DNA of 64,000 nucleotides. Source: CAWUEX02 sp038148375 (lineage in GTDB: Bacteria > Pseudomonadota > Alphaproteobacteria > Rhodospirillales > Rhodospirillaceae). A program made the translations under genes and the position numbers. The notes beneath the pieces were generated by a model that saw only the letters and a list, made by a program, of their open reading frames with translations, made no database searches and was not told the DNA's origin. Where the stretch lies: NCBI GenBank assembly GCA_038148375.1, contig JAYQVH010000003.1, forward strand, positions 1 to 64,000. Reading direction: 5' to 3'. Below, in pieces: positions 33,894-42,729 of this stretch. Position 1 is the first letter of the stretch; the number at the start of each line of letters is the position of its first letter.

Positions 33894-35318
33894 ATGAAAG
33901 ACACAACAGACGCAATGACGCCAACCGAAGCCTTCGGCGCATGGGTGGCCAACACCCCGGACACATGGCCCGCCGAAGCGGTTCATTCCGCGAAGCGGGA
34001 ATTCATCGACCAGATCGGCGTGACCGTGCCGGGCGCGGTGGACGAGTCCACCCTCGGCGTATACGCCGCGGTGAAGGACTGGGGCGACGGACCCTGCACG
34101 GTGGTCGGGCAGACCAAGACCTTGAGCGCGCCCTGGGCGGCGCTGCTGAACGGCACCGCCGGACACGCGCTCGATTTCGACGACAACTTCGATCCGCCGA
34201 AGGCCCATGCGACGACGGTGCTGGCGCCGGCGGTTTGGGCGCTGGGCGAACAGGAAGACGCTTCCGGCAAGGACTGTATCGACGCCTACATTGTCGGTCT
34301 GCAAATCATGGGCCGGGTGGGCCAAGGCGTGAATCCGTTGCACCGCAATCGCGGCTGGCACGCGACGGCGACCGTCGGTGCGGTCGGCGCCGCCGCGGCC
34401 TGTGCGCGTCTTCTGAAACTGGACGCTCTGCGCGCCGCCTACGCGATCTCCCTGTCGACCAGCATGGCCGCCGGATTCATGTCGCAATTCGGCACCATGG
34501 CCAAACCGGTGCACGCCGGTCTCGCGGCGAAATCCGGCGTTGTCGCAGCATCGATGGCACGCGCCGGCGTCGCCGCCAGCCTGACAACACTGGACAGCCG
34601 CACCGGAATGAACCGGCTGTGGGTCGGCCCGGACTACGAAGAACAGCGCGATTCCCTCACCCACTTCGATCATGGACAGACCCTGACCTTCGAAACGGAC
34701 CACGTCGGCGAACCGCTGCTCATCACCGAGCACGCCTTCCGTGTAAAACGCTTCCCCAATTGCGGCAGCGCTCACCGGGCCATGGATTGCCTTGATCTGT
34801 TGATGCAAGATCACGGCTTCGGCGAAGACGATGTGGTGAAAATGGTTGTCCATGCGCCGAAGGTGCATCTCAACAACCTGATGCATCACGATCCGCGCGA
34901 TCCGATGGAGGCGAAGTTCTCCATGCAATACGCCCTGGCCTGCATGCTGCACACCGGCAACTGCACACTCGCCGACTTCACGCCGGAGAACGTCACGCGC
35001 CCCGCCGTCCGGGCCTTATACGAAAAAGTCGAGCTCGATCCCATCGACAAGCTGGAAGGGGAAGTCACCACGGTGGTCGAGGTTCACCTCAAGTCCGGCG
35101 ACAGGATCGAAAAAGGTCTCGACATGCCGCTCGGCAGCAAGGCCGCGCCGTTCACCGACGCACAGTATTGGGCAAAATTCGATGGATGTGTTGCCGGGTT
35201 TATGACGTCTCAGCAGTGCGAGCCGGTTAAGGCCGCGCTGAACAGCCTGGAGACGGTCCCATCGATTGCAAACCTTATGACCCCCCTGCGCCTTCCGTTC
35301 TCCCCGAGCGCATTATGA
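33894..35318 (+). CDS. MmgE/PrpD-family protein
   Basis: The ATG at 33894 has GGGAGTCGG upstream and yields 474 residues, the normal size of the family that includes 2-methylcitrate dehydratase and iminodisuccinate epimerase. Family features include LNGTAGHALDFDDNF (~95) and GWHATATVGAVGAAAACARLL (~160), followed by RFPNCGSAHRAMDCL. The iron-free PrpD-type active site is probable; substrate unknown. Its stop overlaps the nucleotidyltransferase start (ATGA). This may be part of an organic-acid pathway together with the LeuCD-like/lyase unit at 1.8-4.4 kb, but the two are 30 kb apart. Confidence 0.85.
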   Translation: MKDTTDAMTPTEAFGAWVANTPDTWPAEAVHSAKREFIDQIGVTVPGAVDESTLGVYAAVKDWGDGPCTVVGQTKTLSAPWAALLNGTAGHALDFDDNFDPPKAHATTVLAPAVWALGEQEDASGKDCIDAYIVGLQIMGRVGQGVNPLHRNRGWHATATVGAVGAAAACARLLKLDALRAAYAISLSTSMAAGFMSQFGTMAKPVHAGLAAKSGVVAASMARAGVAASLTTLDSRTGMNRLWVGPDYEEQRDSLTHFDHGQTLTFETDHVGEPLLITEHAFRVKRFPNCGSAHRAMDCLDLLMQDHGFGEDDVVKMVVHAPKVHLNNLMHHDPRDPMEAKFSMQYALACMLHTGNCTLADFTPENVTRPAVRALYEKVELDPIDKLEGEVTTVVEVHLKSGDRIEKGLDMPLGSKAAPFTDAQYWAKFDGCVAGFMTSQQCEPVKAALNSLETVPSIANLMTPLRLPFSPSAL

Positions 35319-36133
35319 CGGACGACACCCGCGCCGGAAAAGTCACCGGACTGGTGATGGCGGCCAGCCGCCGCGGCCCGGCGGACTCGGTGGCGCAGCT
35401 GCAGAATAAAAGTCACAAGTGCCTGGTTGAGATCGCCGGGACAGTGATGCTGGAGCGTGTCGTCGGCACCATGCTGGACGCCGGCTGCTTCAACCGCGTT
35501 GCGATTTCCATCGAGGACGAGGCGGTGGCGCGTCAGGTGCCGCAGATTGCAGCGTGGATGTACGACGGCAGGGTCGTTGTCACGCCCAGCCGCGGCAATC
35601 TAGCGGGAAGTGTGCTCGCCGCGGTGGAGCATCTCGACGATCCGTTGCCGATGGTCATCACGACCGGGGACAACGCCCTGCATACACCTGACCTGGTGCG
35701 CGATTTCGTCACCGCGTTCCTTGCGGCGGATGAAGACGCCGCCGTCGGATTCACATCGGAAGCGGTGGTGCAGCAGATGTTCCCGGAGTCAGGGCTCGCC
35801 TACCACCGCATCAAGGACGGCGGCTGGTCGGCCTGCAATCTGTTCGGGTTGCGCAATGAAGCGTCGCTGATCACCGCCCACATCTTCGAAGGCGGCGGTC
35901 AGTTCGGTAAGAAACACCTGCGCATTCTCAAAGCGTTCGGGGTGATGCCGTTCATTCTCTATAAGCTCAAAGCAGCGACGCTGGATGAGCTGATCGGGCG
36001 TATTGCGCGCAATCTGGGCATTACCGCCACGGCGGTCGACCTGCCCTATCCCTTCGGGCCGATCGACGTCGACAACCCGAACTCCTTTGCCATCTCCGAG
36101 GAAACGCTGCGCAACCGCGAAGCCGCGGCTTAG
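35315..36133 (+). CDS. NTP transferase-like protein (MobA/IspD-type fold)
   Basis: The 272-residue protein opens with a Rossmann-like strand and loop VTGLVMAASRRG, then KCLVEIAGTVMLERVVGTML, the pattern by which nucleotidyltransferases start and bind NTP. The metal-binding Asp is likely in MVITTGDNALHTP (~110). The GxGxR loop is degenerate (AASRRGPAD), so activity may differ. It overlaps the PrpD gene by four bases. Target (sugar phosphate, cofactor or other) unknown. Confidence 0.7.
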   Translation: MTDDTRAGKVTGLVMAASRRGPADSVAQLQNKSHKCLVEIAGTVMLERVVGTMLDAGCFNRVAISIEDEAVARQVPQIAAWMYDGRVVVTPSRGNLAGSVLAAVEHLDDPLPMVITTGDNALHTPDLVRDFVTAFLAADEDAAVGFTSEAVVQQMFPESGLAYHRIKDGGWSACNLFGLRNEASLITAHIFEGGGQFGKKHLRILKAFGVMPFILYKLKAATLDELIGRIARNLGITATAVDLPYPFGPIDVDNPNSFAISEETLRNREAAA

Positions 36134-36270
36134 GGCCTCAATCCTGTGTCGGTTTGGCCCCAATTTCGTCACTTTTCGGCGCAACCATCGCCAAGATTGC
36201 GCCGGGTTTGGCCGTGACAGAATGTGATTCGGCGATGTAACTGGGCGCGGATCGAACGGAAGGGAAACAC

Positions 36271-36858
36271 ATGCGGGTCGGGCGAGGACATATGCTTGCA
36301 GGCGTTGCCGCTCTGATGATGTGGTGCGGCGGCACGTTGGCACAAACCGGCGCGGCGCCGGCCTGCGAAACGTCGAAGGTCACCGCCGCGCCGCCTGGAG
36401 GCGTGGAAACACCCGCCGAACGCATTGCGCGGCTCGACCGTGCGCTGGAAGAGTCGCTCGCCCAACACGACGAGTGTTTATTGGCCCTGTCCAGCGCCGG
36501 CGGATCGGCGTCTGGCAGCGGCGGATCTGGCGGCGAATCTGGCGGCGGGTCGGGCGCCGAAGGTGACGGACGGCGCGACGCGGCCGGTCAGGGCGAGGGC
36601 GATCAAAGCGACGGGGAAACGACCATGGCGTCCACGGCGGCCTCCGATGCCGACGCCAGGGACCTGGATACATCGGGCCCGCCGGTGACGGGATCGGCAC
36701 TCGACAACGGCGCGATTCCGCCGGACATTCCATCCGGACTCGACGACGACATCGTTGCGCAACAAATTCGCGAGGCGGCTCAAGCGGAGACCGATCCTGA
36801 GCTGCGCGCGCGCCTATGGGACGATTACCGCAAATATAAAGGACTGCCGCCCGCCTAA
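36271..36858 (+). CDS. Exported Gly/Ser-rich protein, first gene of VWA/channel operon
   Basis: This 195-residue protein starts with a signal peptide (cleaved after LAQ, ~25; GGAAGGGA upstream of the ATG). Residues ~45-70 form a helix with two Cys (Cys30 and Cys69), then a long Gly/Ser/acidic linker (~72-145), and a short C-terminal segment PELRARLWDDYRKYKGLPPA. The linker looks like a flexible spacer reaching across the periplasm. No known domain was recognised. It begins an eight-gene run with gaps of 30-42 bases or overlaps, all on the plus strand. Confidence 0.7.
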   Translation: MRVGRGHMLAGVAALMMWCGGTLAQTGAAPACETSKVTAAPPGGVETPAERIARLDRALEESLAQHDECLLALSSAGGSASGSGGSGGESGGGSGAEGDGRRDAAGQGEGDQSDGETTMASTAASDADARDLDTSGPPVTGSALDNGAIPPDIPSGLDDDIVAQQIREAAQAETDPELRARLWDDYRKYKGLPPA

Positions 36859-36888
36859 TATCCGCGCGGGCCGCAATCAGGTGCACTT

Positions 36889-38109
36889 ATGAATGCTCTG
36901 AAGATCATTATCGCCATCGCGGCCGGCGCAGCGCTGGCTGCCTGCGAGACCACAGGCTCCTCCTCCACCGTTGGCGTTGGCCCATCGTTCTCGTCCAGCA
37001 GCCAGGTGCGCGAGGCTGATATGCCCCCCGCCGAGGCTCCGGCTTACCGGCCGCTCGATGTCAGTATCGTTGTGTTCGACACCGGACTGCCTGACGACGA
37101 CCGCGACCTGGATGACGACGAGTGGCCCGAATTGCGCCGGGCGGAAGCCCGGTACATGGCGGTGCAGCTGCGCGATGCGGTTGCCGCGACGAACCGCTTT
37201 GGTGCGGTCAGGGTGACCCCGAATACGCAGTTCTCGAGCGATTTGTTCGTCGAAACGGAAATCATCGAGTCCGACGGCGTGGACCTCAAGCTCAAAGCGA
37301 CCGTCACCGATTCAACCGGCCGGACCTGGTACTCGAAGGTTTACTCCTACAGCGTCAATGAGCGCTGGTACCGCAACATCCGCAATGCCGACGCCCAGCC
37401 GTTTGCACCGCTCTACGAGGCAATCGCCTCCGACCTTGCCGACCGGCTGCGCCGCCAAAAGGATAGCCGTCTCACAGAGATCACGACGGTCACGGACATA
37501 CGGTTCGCGCAAAACCTGTCGCCGGACGCCTTTAGCGACTCGTTGTCGGTACGCCGCGGGCGCGTTGAGCTAGAGCGTGTGCCGGCTGAAAACGATCCGA
37601 TGATGCGGCGCGTCGCGGCGGTGCGTTACCGTGACCAGATGTTCGTCGACACGCTGCAAGACCAATACGACGTCTTTGCGGAAGACATGAGCGAGAGCTA
37701 TCGCTACTGGCAATCCCAAAGCAGCGCGGAACTCGAACGCGCCCGCAAAGCACGCAGCAAGGCATCGGCGAAGTTTCTCGGCGGGCTATTGCTGATCGCC
37801 GGGGCGATCGCCGCGGACAGCGATAACAGCGTGATCGGTGACGTCGCCGCCGTGGGTGCCGGCGTGGCCGGCGGCGCCCTGCTGGTCAGCGGCTGGAAAG
37901 ACAGCCAAGAAGCGCGCGTACATACCGATGTGATCGACGAGCTGGCAAACTCCCTTGACGGTGAGCTCGCGCCTAAGGTCGTTGAGCTGGAAGATCAGAC
38001 GGTCATGCTGTCCGGCACCATGGAGGAACAAATGCAGCAGTGGCGACAGGTTCTGGCCGAAATTTGGGAAGCGGAAACGCTGCCGGAAGCGTCCGGCGCG
38101 GCGATGTAG
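36889..38109 (+). CDS. Lipoprotein with glycine-zipper-like segment
   Basis: The 406-residue lipoprotein has a lipobox ending in LAAC (Cys19). The first ~230 residues are soluble, including a Ser-rich stretch and a strand-rich domain (RTWYSKVYSYSVNERWYRN). A helical middle (~230-290) precedes a Gly/Ala-rich hydrophobic segment at ~294-335 (GGLLLIAGAIAADSDN then VAAVGAGVAGGALLV), which may insert in a membrane as a glycine zipper. The C-terminus is an acidic helix. It follows the exported Gly/Ser-rich gene by 30 bases and precedes the TPR gene by 42. Outer-membrane anchoring of the complex is the likely role. Confidence 0.75.
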   Translation: MNALKIIIAIAAGAALAACETTGSSSTVGVGPSFSSSSQVREADMPPAEAPAYRPLDVSIVVFDTGLPDDDRDLDDDEWPELRRAEARYMAVQLRDAVAATNRFGAVRVTPNTQFSSDLFVETEIIESDGVDLKLKATVTDSTGRTWYSKVYSYSVNERWYRNIRNADAQPFAPLYEAIASDLADRLRRQKDSRLTEITTVTDIRFAQNLSPDAFSDSLSVRRGRVELERVPAENDPMMRRVAAVRYRDQMFVDTLQDQYDVFAEDMSESYRYWQSQSSAELERARKARSKASAKFLGGLLLIAGAIAADSDNSVIGDVAAVGAGVAGGALLVSGWKDSQEARVHTDVIDELANSLDGELAPKVVELEDQTVMLSGTMEEQMQQWRQVLAEIWEAETLPEASGAAM

Positions 38110-38151
38110 CCTGGGTGCGGTTGCACGAGCCGAACAACGGAACCTCCAGAC

Positions 38152-39597
38152 GTGGACTTTGAACAGGCGAGAGACGCGCGAAATCGGCAGCGGTGGACCG
38201 TAATCATCGGTCTTGCGGCTGCCGTTGTATTCTGCGCCGTGTGGTTCGCCCTGCTGACCACTGTGACGCCGGACGACCATCGACAGACGGCGTTTCCGCC
38301 AAGTGTCGCGTCGCCTGGCACCGAGGCCGCTGCCGCGCCCTGCCCCGACCCGGCAGCGCAAACGCCGGCCTGCGTGGCCCGCCGCGAAGCGCTCGAAGTC
38401 TGGGCTGAGGTCGCGGCGATGGCCGACGCCCTGAGCGCGCGTGAGGCCCTGTCCTGGGCGCCTGAGACCTTCGGGCCGGCCATGACCGCGCTTGAAACTG
38501 CCGAAAAACAATTCGCCGCGGAACAGTTCGCGGACGCCGCGACAACCTTTGCTGACGCCGGTGCGCTGTTCCGGCAAACCGACGCGATTGGCGGGGATGT
38601 CTTTGCGGCCTACTTGGAGCAGGGACGCAGTGCGCTGGAGAACGAACAGACGGACGACGCGATTGCGGCGTATGAGATGGCGGCCAAGATCGACCCGAGC
38701 AGCGACGTGGCCATCGCGGGCCAGCAGCGCGCGCGGGTTCAGAAAGACGTCATCGATCTGTTTTACCGCGGCGGCATTGCCCGGGCGGAAAACCGGCTGA
38801 CCGATGCGCGCGATTTGTATCAGCAGGCGCTCGTGTTGGATCCGGAGTATACCAAAGCATCGGCCGCCCTCACCGCGGTGCGCGCAGAAATACGTGAGGC
38901 GGCATTTGGCCGTCATGTGTCAGACGGGCTTGCCGCGCTGAGCCGGCGAGATGCAGACGCAGCGCTTGCCGCGTTCAACCGCGCATTGGAGATCCGATCC
39001 GAAGCACAAGAGGCACTGGACGGCCGGGCGCAGGCGGAGGCCATGGCGCGAAGTCAGACCGTTCGCGCGCTAATCGCCCAGGCCGGGGATGCGGCTCAGG
39101 ACGAGCAGTGGGACGCGGCACGCTCCCTTTATGCTCAGGCGTTAACGTTGGAGCCGACGGCACAGGATGCAACCGACGGCCTGGGTCAGATGGACCGGCT
39201 GCTCGGTCTGGACGCGGAGATCGGTGACCTGATAGCGCGGCCACAGCGTCTGAGCAGCCGGGCGGTGTTTCAGCACGCGACCAACGTCCTCGCCGACGCG
39301 CGCGCCGTGGAGTCGGACTGGCCGCGCCTGAAGTCAAAGACGGAGGCGTTGTCCCGGCTGATGGCGGCGATGCAAACACCTGTGCGGGTGACCCTGAAAT
39401 CGGACGGACGCACCGCGGTTTCGATCCAGCGGGTCGGCGCGATCGGCACGTTTGAGCAAAAAGACATCGACATCCTGCCCGGTTCTTACGCCATCACGGG
39501 GGCGCGCGCCGGATTTCGCGATGTGCGGCACGAGATCACGGTGATGCCGGGCAGCGAGCCGCTCACCGTGACGGTAATGTGCAACGATGAATTCTGA
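38152..39597 (+). CDS. Membrane-anchored TPR protein with PEGA-like C-terminus
   Basis: The GTG start at 38152 gives 481 residues: a short basic N-tail, one transmembrane helix at ~15-36, a Pro/Ala-rich linker, and then a series of TPR-like helical pairs from ~85 to ~390 (for example AAYLEQGRSALENEQTDDAI, ARDLYQQALVLDPEYTKA, ARSLYAQALTLEPTAQDA). The last ~80 residues form a beta-sandwich that resembles a PEGA domain (VRVTLKSDGRTAVS...DILPGSYAITGARAG). The TPR part should be periplasmic and mediate assembly. It overlaps the PEGA/FGE gene by 11 bases. Confidence 0.8.
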   Translation: MDFEQARDARNRQRWTVIIGLAAAVVFCAVWFALLTTVTPDDHRQTAFPPSVASPGTEAAAAPCPDPAAQTPACVARREALEVWAEVAAMADALSAREALSWAPETFGPAMTALETAEKQFAAEQFADAATTFADAGALFRQTDAIGGDVFAAYLEQGRSALENEQTDDAIAAYEMAAKIDPSSDVAIAGQQRARVQKDVIDLFYRGGIARAENRLTDARDLYQQALVLDPEYTKASAALTAVRAEIREAAFGRHVSDGLAALSRRDADAALAAFNRALEIRSEAQEALDGRAQAEAMARSQTVRALIAQAGDAAQDEQWDAARSLYAQALTLEPTAQDATDGLGQMDRLLGLDAEIGDLIARPQRLSSRAVFQHATNVLADARAVESDWPRLKSKTEALSRLMAAMQTPVRVTLKSDGRTAVSIQRVGAIGTFEQKDIDILPGSYAITGARAGFRDVRHEITVMPGSEPLTVTVMCNDEF

Positions 39598-41650
39598 ACC
39601 GGACCTTCCCGAACTGCCGAGTTTGGCGGACCGACTGGACGCGGCACGCCGGCACAGGACGTCGCGGCGCCTTGGCATCGCCGCCGGGGCTGTACTGCTA
39701 CTTCTCGCCGGAGCCGTATACGTGCTGTTCGGGTCAGGCGTTCAGGTGCGCATCGCGCAGGAAGAGGCAGACAAAACGGCAACTGTTCGATTAACCGAAG
39801 GCATTGGCTTCGTGATCGGACGCGAGATCATCGCGCTGCCGGGCGTAATCACCTTTGAGGTTGCGGCGCCCCGGTATGAGCAGCAAACCGTGCAGACGAT
39901 CGCGAGTTCCAGCGGCTCGACCGTAGAGGTGATGCTGACACCGCTGCCCGACGTCTACCGGGTGCGGCTGACTCAGAACCTTCCAGAGGCAGAGATCTTT
40001 GTCAGCGGCGTGTTGGCGGGCACCGGCCGTGAGTTGGACATCAACCTCAAGCCGGGCACCCATGCGCTGACGGTCAAAGAGGTGTCGCACCTGGACGTGA
40101 ACCGCACTCTGGTGGTCGATGGCGGCGGCGATGTCGAGATCATCGAGATCACTCTTGAACCTGCCACGCAGAAAATCGTGCTGACTTCGGAACCAAGCGG
40201 GGCACGCGTGTTTGTCGACGAGGGTTTTGTCGGCGAAACACCGCTGCAGGCCGAGTTGCTGCGTGGACAGCGTGAACTCAGATTCGAACTGGACGGCTAT
40301 GTTACCGAGACCCGCGTGCTCAACATCGCGCTGGACCGGCCGCCCGAGCTCGGCACGGTCAAGATGGCGCGCAACCCGGGCCGGGTTGCGCTGACGACTA
40401 CACCGGACGGCGCAACTGTGACTGTTGATGGCGGCTATCGCGGCACGGCGCCGCTGGCGCTCAACCTCGCGCCGGACATCGATCACGTCATCGCGGTGGC
40501 ACGGCCCGGATACGCCCCGGCGCACCGCACGGTCCGGGTGAAGGCGGGACAAACACAGAATGTTTCCATCTCACTTGAAGAGCAGATCGGCGCCGTCGAT
40601 GTGCGATCAAGTCCGAATGCGGAGGTTTACGTTGACGGCACGCTCAAAGGGCGTACGCCGCTGACACTGTCCCTCACCACGACCACACACCGTATCGAGC
40701 TCCGGCGCGAGGGCTACCGCAATGCGGCCAGTGACATCGTCCCGGACCCCGGCCTACGCAAAGTCATCAGCGAAACTCTGTACACCTATCGCGATGCGAT
40801 GATCCGCGATGCGGCGCCAGCAGTGACCAGCGCCGACGGGCAGACCCTGATCCTGATCCAGCCCGGCGAGTTCGACATGGGCGCGCCGCGCGGCGACCCG
40901 GGGCAACGCGCCAACGAAGTCGAACGCCGCGTGCGCCTGACACGGCACTTCTACATCGCCACACAGGAAACAACCGCCGGCGCCTTTCTCGCGTATGCCA
41001 ACCGCATGCGCCTGCCGCCGCAAGGCGCGGCGTCGGGCGAACCGGCGGTCGATGTGTCGTGGGACGATGCGGCGCGGTTTTGCAACTGGCTCAGCGAACT
41101 CGACGGGCTCGATCCGGTGTATCGTTTCGACGGAGACGCGTACGCCGGATTCAACATCGATGCGGACGGCTATCGCCTGCCGACGGAAGCGGAGTGGGCC
41201 TGGGTCGCGCGCTATGACGCGGGCCTGTCCGGTGGACCTAAGCGGTTCAGCTGGGGCGACGCCATGCCGGTCCCGCAGAATGCCGGCAACTTCGCCGATC
41301 AAACCGCCGTCGGCGTGGCCGGCGCGGTGATCCCGAACTACGATGACGGCGTGGCCGACTTGGCGCCTGTCGGACGGTATCCCCCGAGCCCGGCGGGTGT
41401 GCACGACCTGGCCGGAAATGCGAGCGAATGGGTGCATGACTTTTACGAGCTGGCCGCGCTGTCGCGGCCGGTGATCGAAATCGACCGGCTCGGCCCGGCC
41501 GGCGGGCGCCAACACGTCATTCGAGGATCAAGCTGGCGCTCTGCTTCGATAACGGAATTACGCTTGAGCTATCGCGATGCAGGAACTGAGGGCCGCGACG
41601 ACTTGGGCTTTCGCATCGCACGCTGGTTGGGGAGCAGAACAGGTGAGTAA
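39587..41650 (+). CDS. PEGA-repeat protein with C-terminal SUMF1/FGE-fold domain
   Basis: This 687-residue protein has one N-terminal transmembrane helix (~30-48) and a periplasmic part with about four PEGA-like beta modules (~123, 195, 264 and 334; each with the pattern xVxVDGxxxGxTPL). From ~420 to the end is a formylglycine-generating-enzyme/EgtB-type fold: LIQPGEFDMGAPRGD, VDVSWDDAARFCNWLS, YRLPTEAEWAW, DLAGNASEWVHDFY, RGSSWR, GFRIAR. The segment after RGSSWR lacks both catalytic Cys of true FGEs, so this is probably a binding module. Its 3' end overlaps the small gene by eight bases. Confidence 0.85.
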   Translation: MNSEPDLPELPSLADRLDAARRHRTSRRLGIAAGAVLLLLAGAVYVLFGSGVQVRIAQEEADKTATVRLTEGIGFVIGREIIALPGVITFEVAAPRYEQQTVQTIASSSGSTVEVMLTPLPDVYRVRLTQNLPEAEIFVSGVLAGTGRELDINLKPGTHALTVKEVSHLDVNRTLVVDGGGDVEIIEITLEPATQKIVLTSEPSGARVFVDEGFVGETPLQAELLRGQRELRFELDGYVTETRVLNIALDRPPELGTVKMARNPGRVALTTTPDGATVTVDGGYRGTAPLALNLAPDIDHVIAVARPGYAPAHRTVRVKAGQTQNVSISLEEQIGAVDVRSSPNAEVYVDGTLKGRTPLTLSLTTTTHRIELRREGYRNAASDIVPDPGLRKVISETLYTYRDAMIRDAAPAVTSADGQTLILIQPGEFDMGAPRGDPGQRANEVERRVRLTRHFYIATQETTAGAFLAYANRMRLPPQGAASGEPAVDVSWDDAARFCNWLSELDGLDPVYRFDGDAYAGFNIDADGYRLPTEAEWAWVARYDAGLSGGPKRFSWGDAMPVPQNAGNFADQTAVGVAGAVIPNYDDGVADLAPVGRYPPSPAGVHDLAGNASEWVHDFYELAALSRPVIEIDRLGPAGGRQHVIRGSSWRSASITELRLSYRDAGTEGRDDLGFRIARWLGSRTGE

Positions 41651-41882
41651 GCGAATCTTTATCGTGTTTGCAGTGATCTTGCTGAACTCGACCGCCGTCG
41701 CGCAGCCGGCGCAGCCGCCTGGCGCACCTGCGGATCAGCCATCGGAAAAGCCGGCGTCAAAGCCGGCGGATGCGCCGGATGAAGACGCCGTACCGGCCGG
41801 CAGAGACGACACGTTCGAGCCGTTTGAATCTTCAACCGGCATCTCGACCGACAACGCCGTTTCCTTCCCCACTGACATCTAG
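41643..41882 (+). CDS. Small exported protein (79 aa), operon member
   Basis: I chose the GTG at 41643, with GGGGAG at 41629-41634 and spacing of eight bases; a longer frame from 41577 would run through the previous gene. The product has a signal peptide (hydrophobic residues 5-17, cleavage near VAQ at ~20) and a short Pro/Ala/Asp-rich disordered mature part. There is no known domain. It overlaps the PEGA/FGE gene and precedes the channel gene by 28 bases. It may be a small adaptor or regulatory peptide of the envelope complex. Confidence 0.55.
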   Translation: MSKRIFIVFAVILLNSTAVAQPAQPPGAPADQPSEKPASKPADAPDEDAVPAGRDDTFEPFESSTGISTDNAVSFPTDI

Positions 41883-41910
41883 AGCGCGGCACGCCGCAGA
41901 GAGGGTTCCC

Positions 41911-42726
41911 ATGGCAGACCATCACGCCTCCACCGGCAGCGCCGCAGCGCACGGCCAGAAAACCGATCTCTTGTTTCAGATCGGCGCGCTGCTGGGCTCA
42001 ATCCTGATCGTCCATACGGTCTACCTGTTGTCGATCCGCCCGTCCGCGAGCCTTCAGGTGGCCGAGGCCGCCGCCATCAACCAAGCGCCGGAGCGCACGC
42101 TGTTCATCATCCTCAAGGACTATGAGCAGGAAATCTGCTTGATTCTGATGCTATGGGCCGTGTGCATCATCGGCCGCAAGATTGCTGAGTCCCTGCGCCA
42201 CCGGCACTTCCTCGACGTCGATCTGATCGATCGCCAGGGCACGCAGGAGGTCACGCAGGCCACGGCCAGGTCGGCGCTGCAACAGCTGTGGGACTTGGGC
42301 CGCCCGGCCCTGGACGCGGTGGTCGTGCAATCTCTGATCGCCGGACTGCAGCGTTTCATCGCCACCGGCAGCATTCAAAACGCGTCGCACGCGGTGGCCG
42401 AATACACAGACGCCGTCGCCGCGCGCCTGGATACCGAACTGTCGATGGTGCGCTACATCATATGGGCGATTCCGTCGGCGGGATTTATCGGTACCGTGCG
42501 CGGGATCGGCGACGCGCTGTCGCAGGCGCACATCGCACTTGAGGGCGACATCGCCGGCATGACCGCGAGCCTGGGCGTCGCCTTCAACTCGACGCTGGTT
42601 GCGTTGCTGATCAGCATTGTCCTGATGTTTCTGCTGCACCAACTGCAGCTGATTCAGGATAAGTCGGTGCTGGATGCGCAGGACTACTGCGACCAGATGT
42701 TCCTGAAGCACCTGATCGAAGACTGA
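41911..42726 (+). CDS. MotA/TolQ/ExbB-type ion channel subunit
   Basis: The ATG at 41911 has AGAGAGGG upstream; 271 residues. Four membrane helices are visible: ~23-46, ~70-86, ~178-198 and ~215-245, with a large cytoplasmic loop between helices 2 and 3. The helix 3 region IPSAGFIGTVRGIGDAL and the helix 4 region GVAFNSTLVALLISIVLMF are the family's conserved segments for the ion path. In known members five copies surround two B subunits carrying an essential Asp. No MotB, ExbD or TolR gene is adjacent; instead the two following genes each encode a one-helix protein with an Asp in the helix start. Proton or sodium flow powering an envelope process is inferred. Confidence 0.85.
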   Translation: MADHHASTGSAAAHGQKTDLLFQIGALLGSILIVHTVYLLSIRPSASLQVAEAAAINQAPERTLFIILKDYEQEICLILMLWAVCIIGRKIAESLRHRHFLDVDLIDRQGTQEVTQATARSALQQLWDLGRPALDAVVVQSLIAGLQRFIATGSIQNASHAVAEYTDAVAARLDTELSMVRYIIWAIPSAGFIGTVRGIGDALSQAHIALEGDIAGMTASLGVAFNSTLVALLISIVLMFLLHQLQLIQDKSVLDAQDYCDQMFLKHLIED

Positions 42727-42729
42727 GCC

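Noticed and set aside
39587..41650. Calling the PEGA protein a formylglycine-generating enzyme with a sulfatase partner
   Set aside because: The catalytic Cys residues are absent and no sulfatase gene is in the window.
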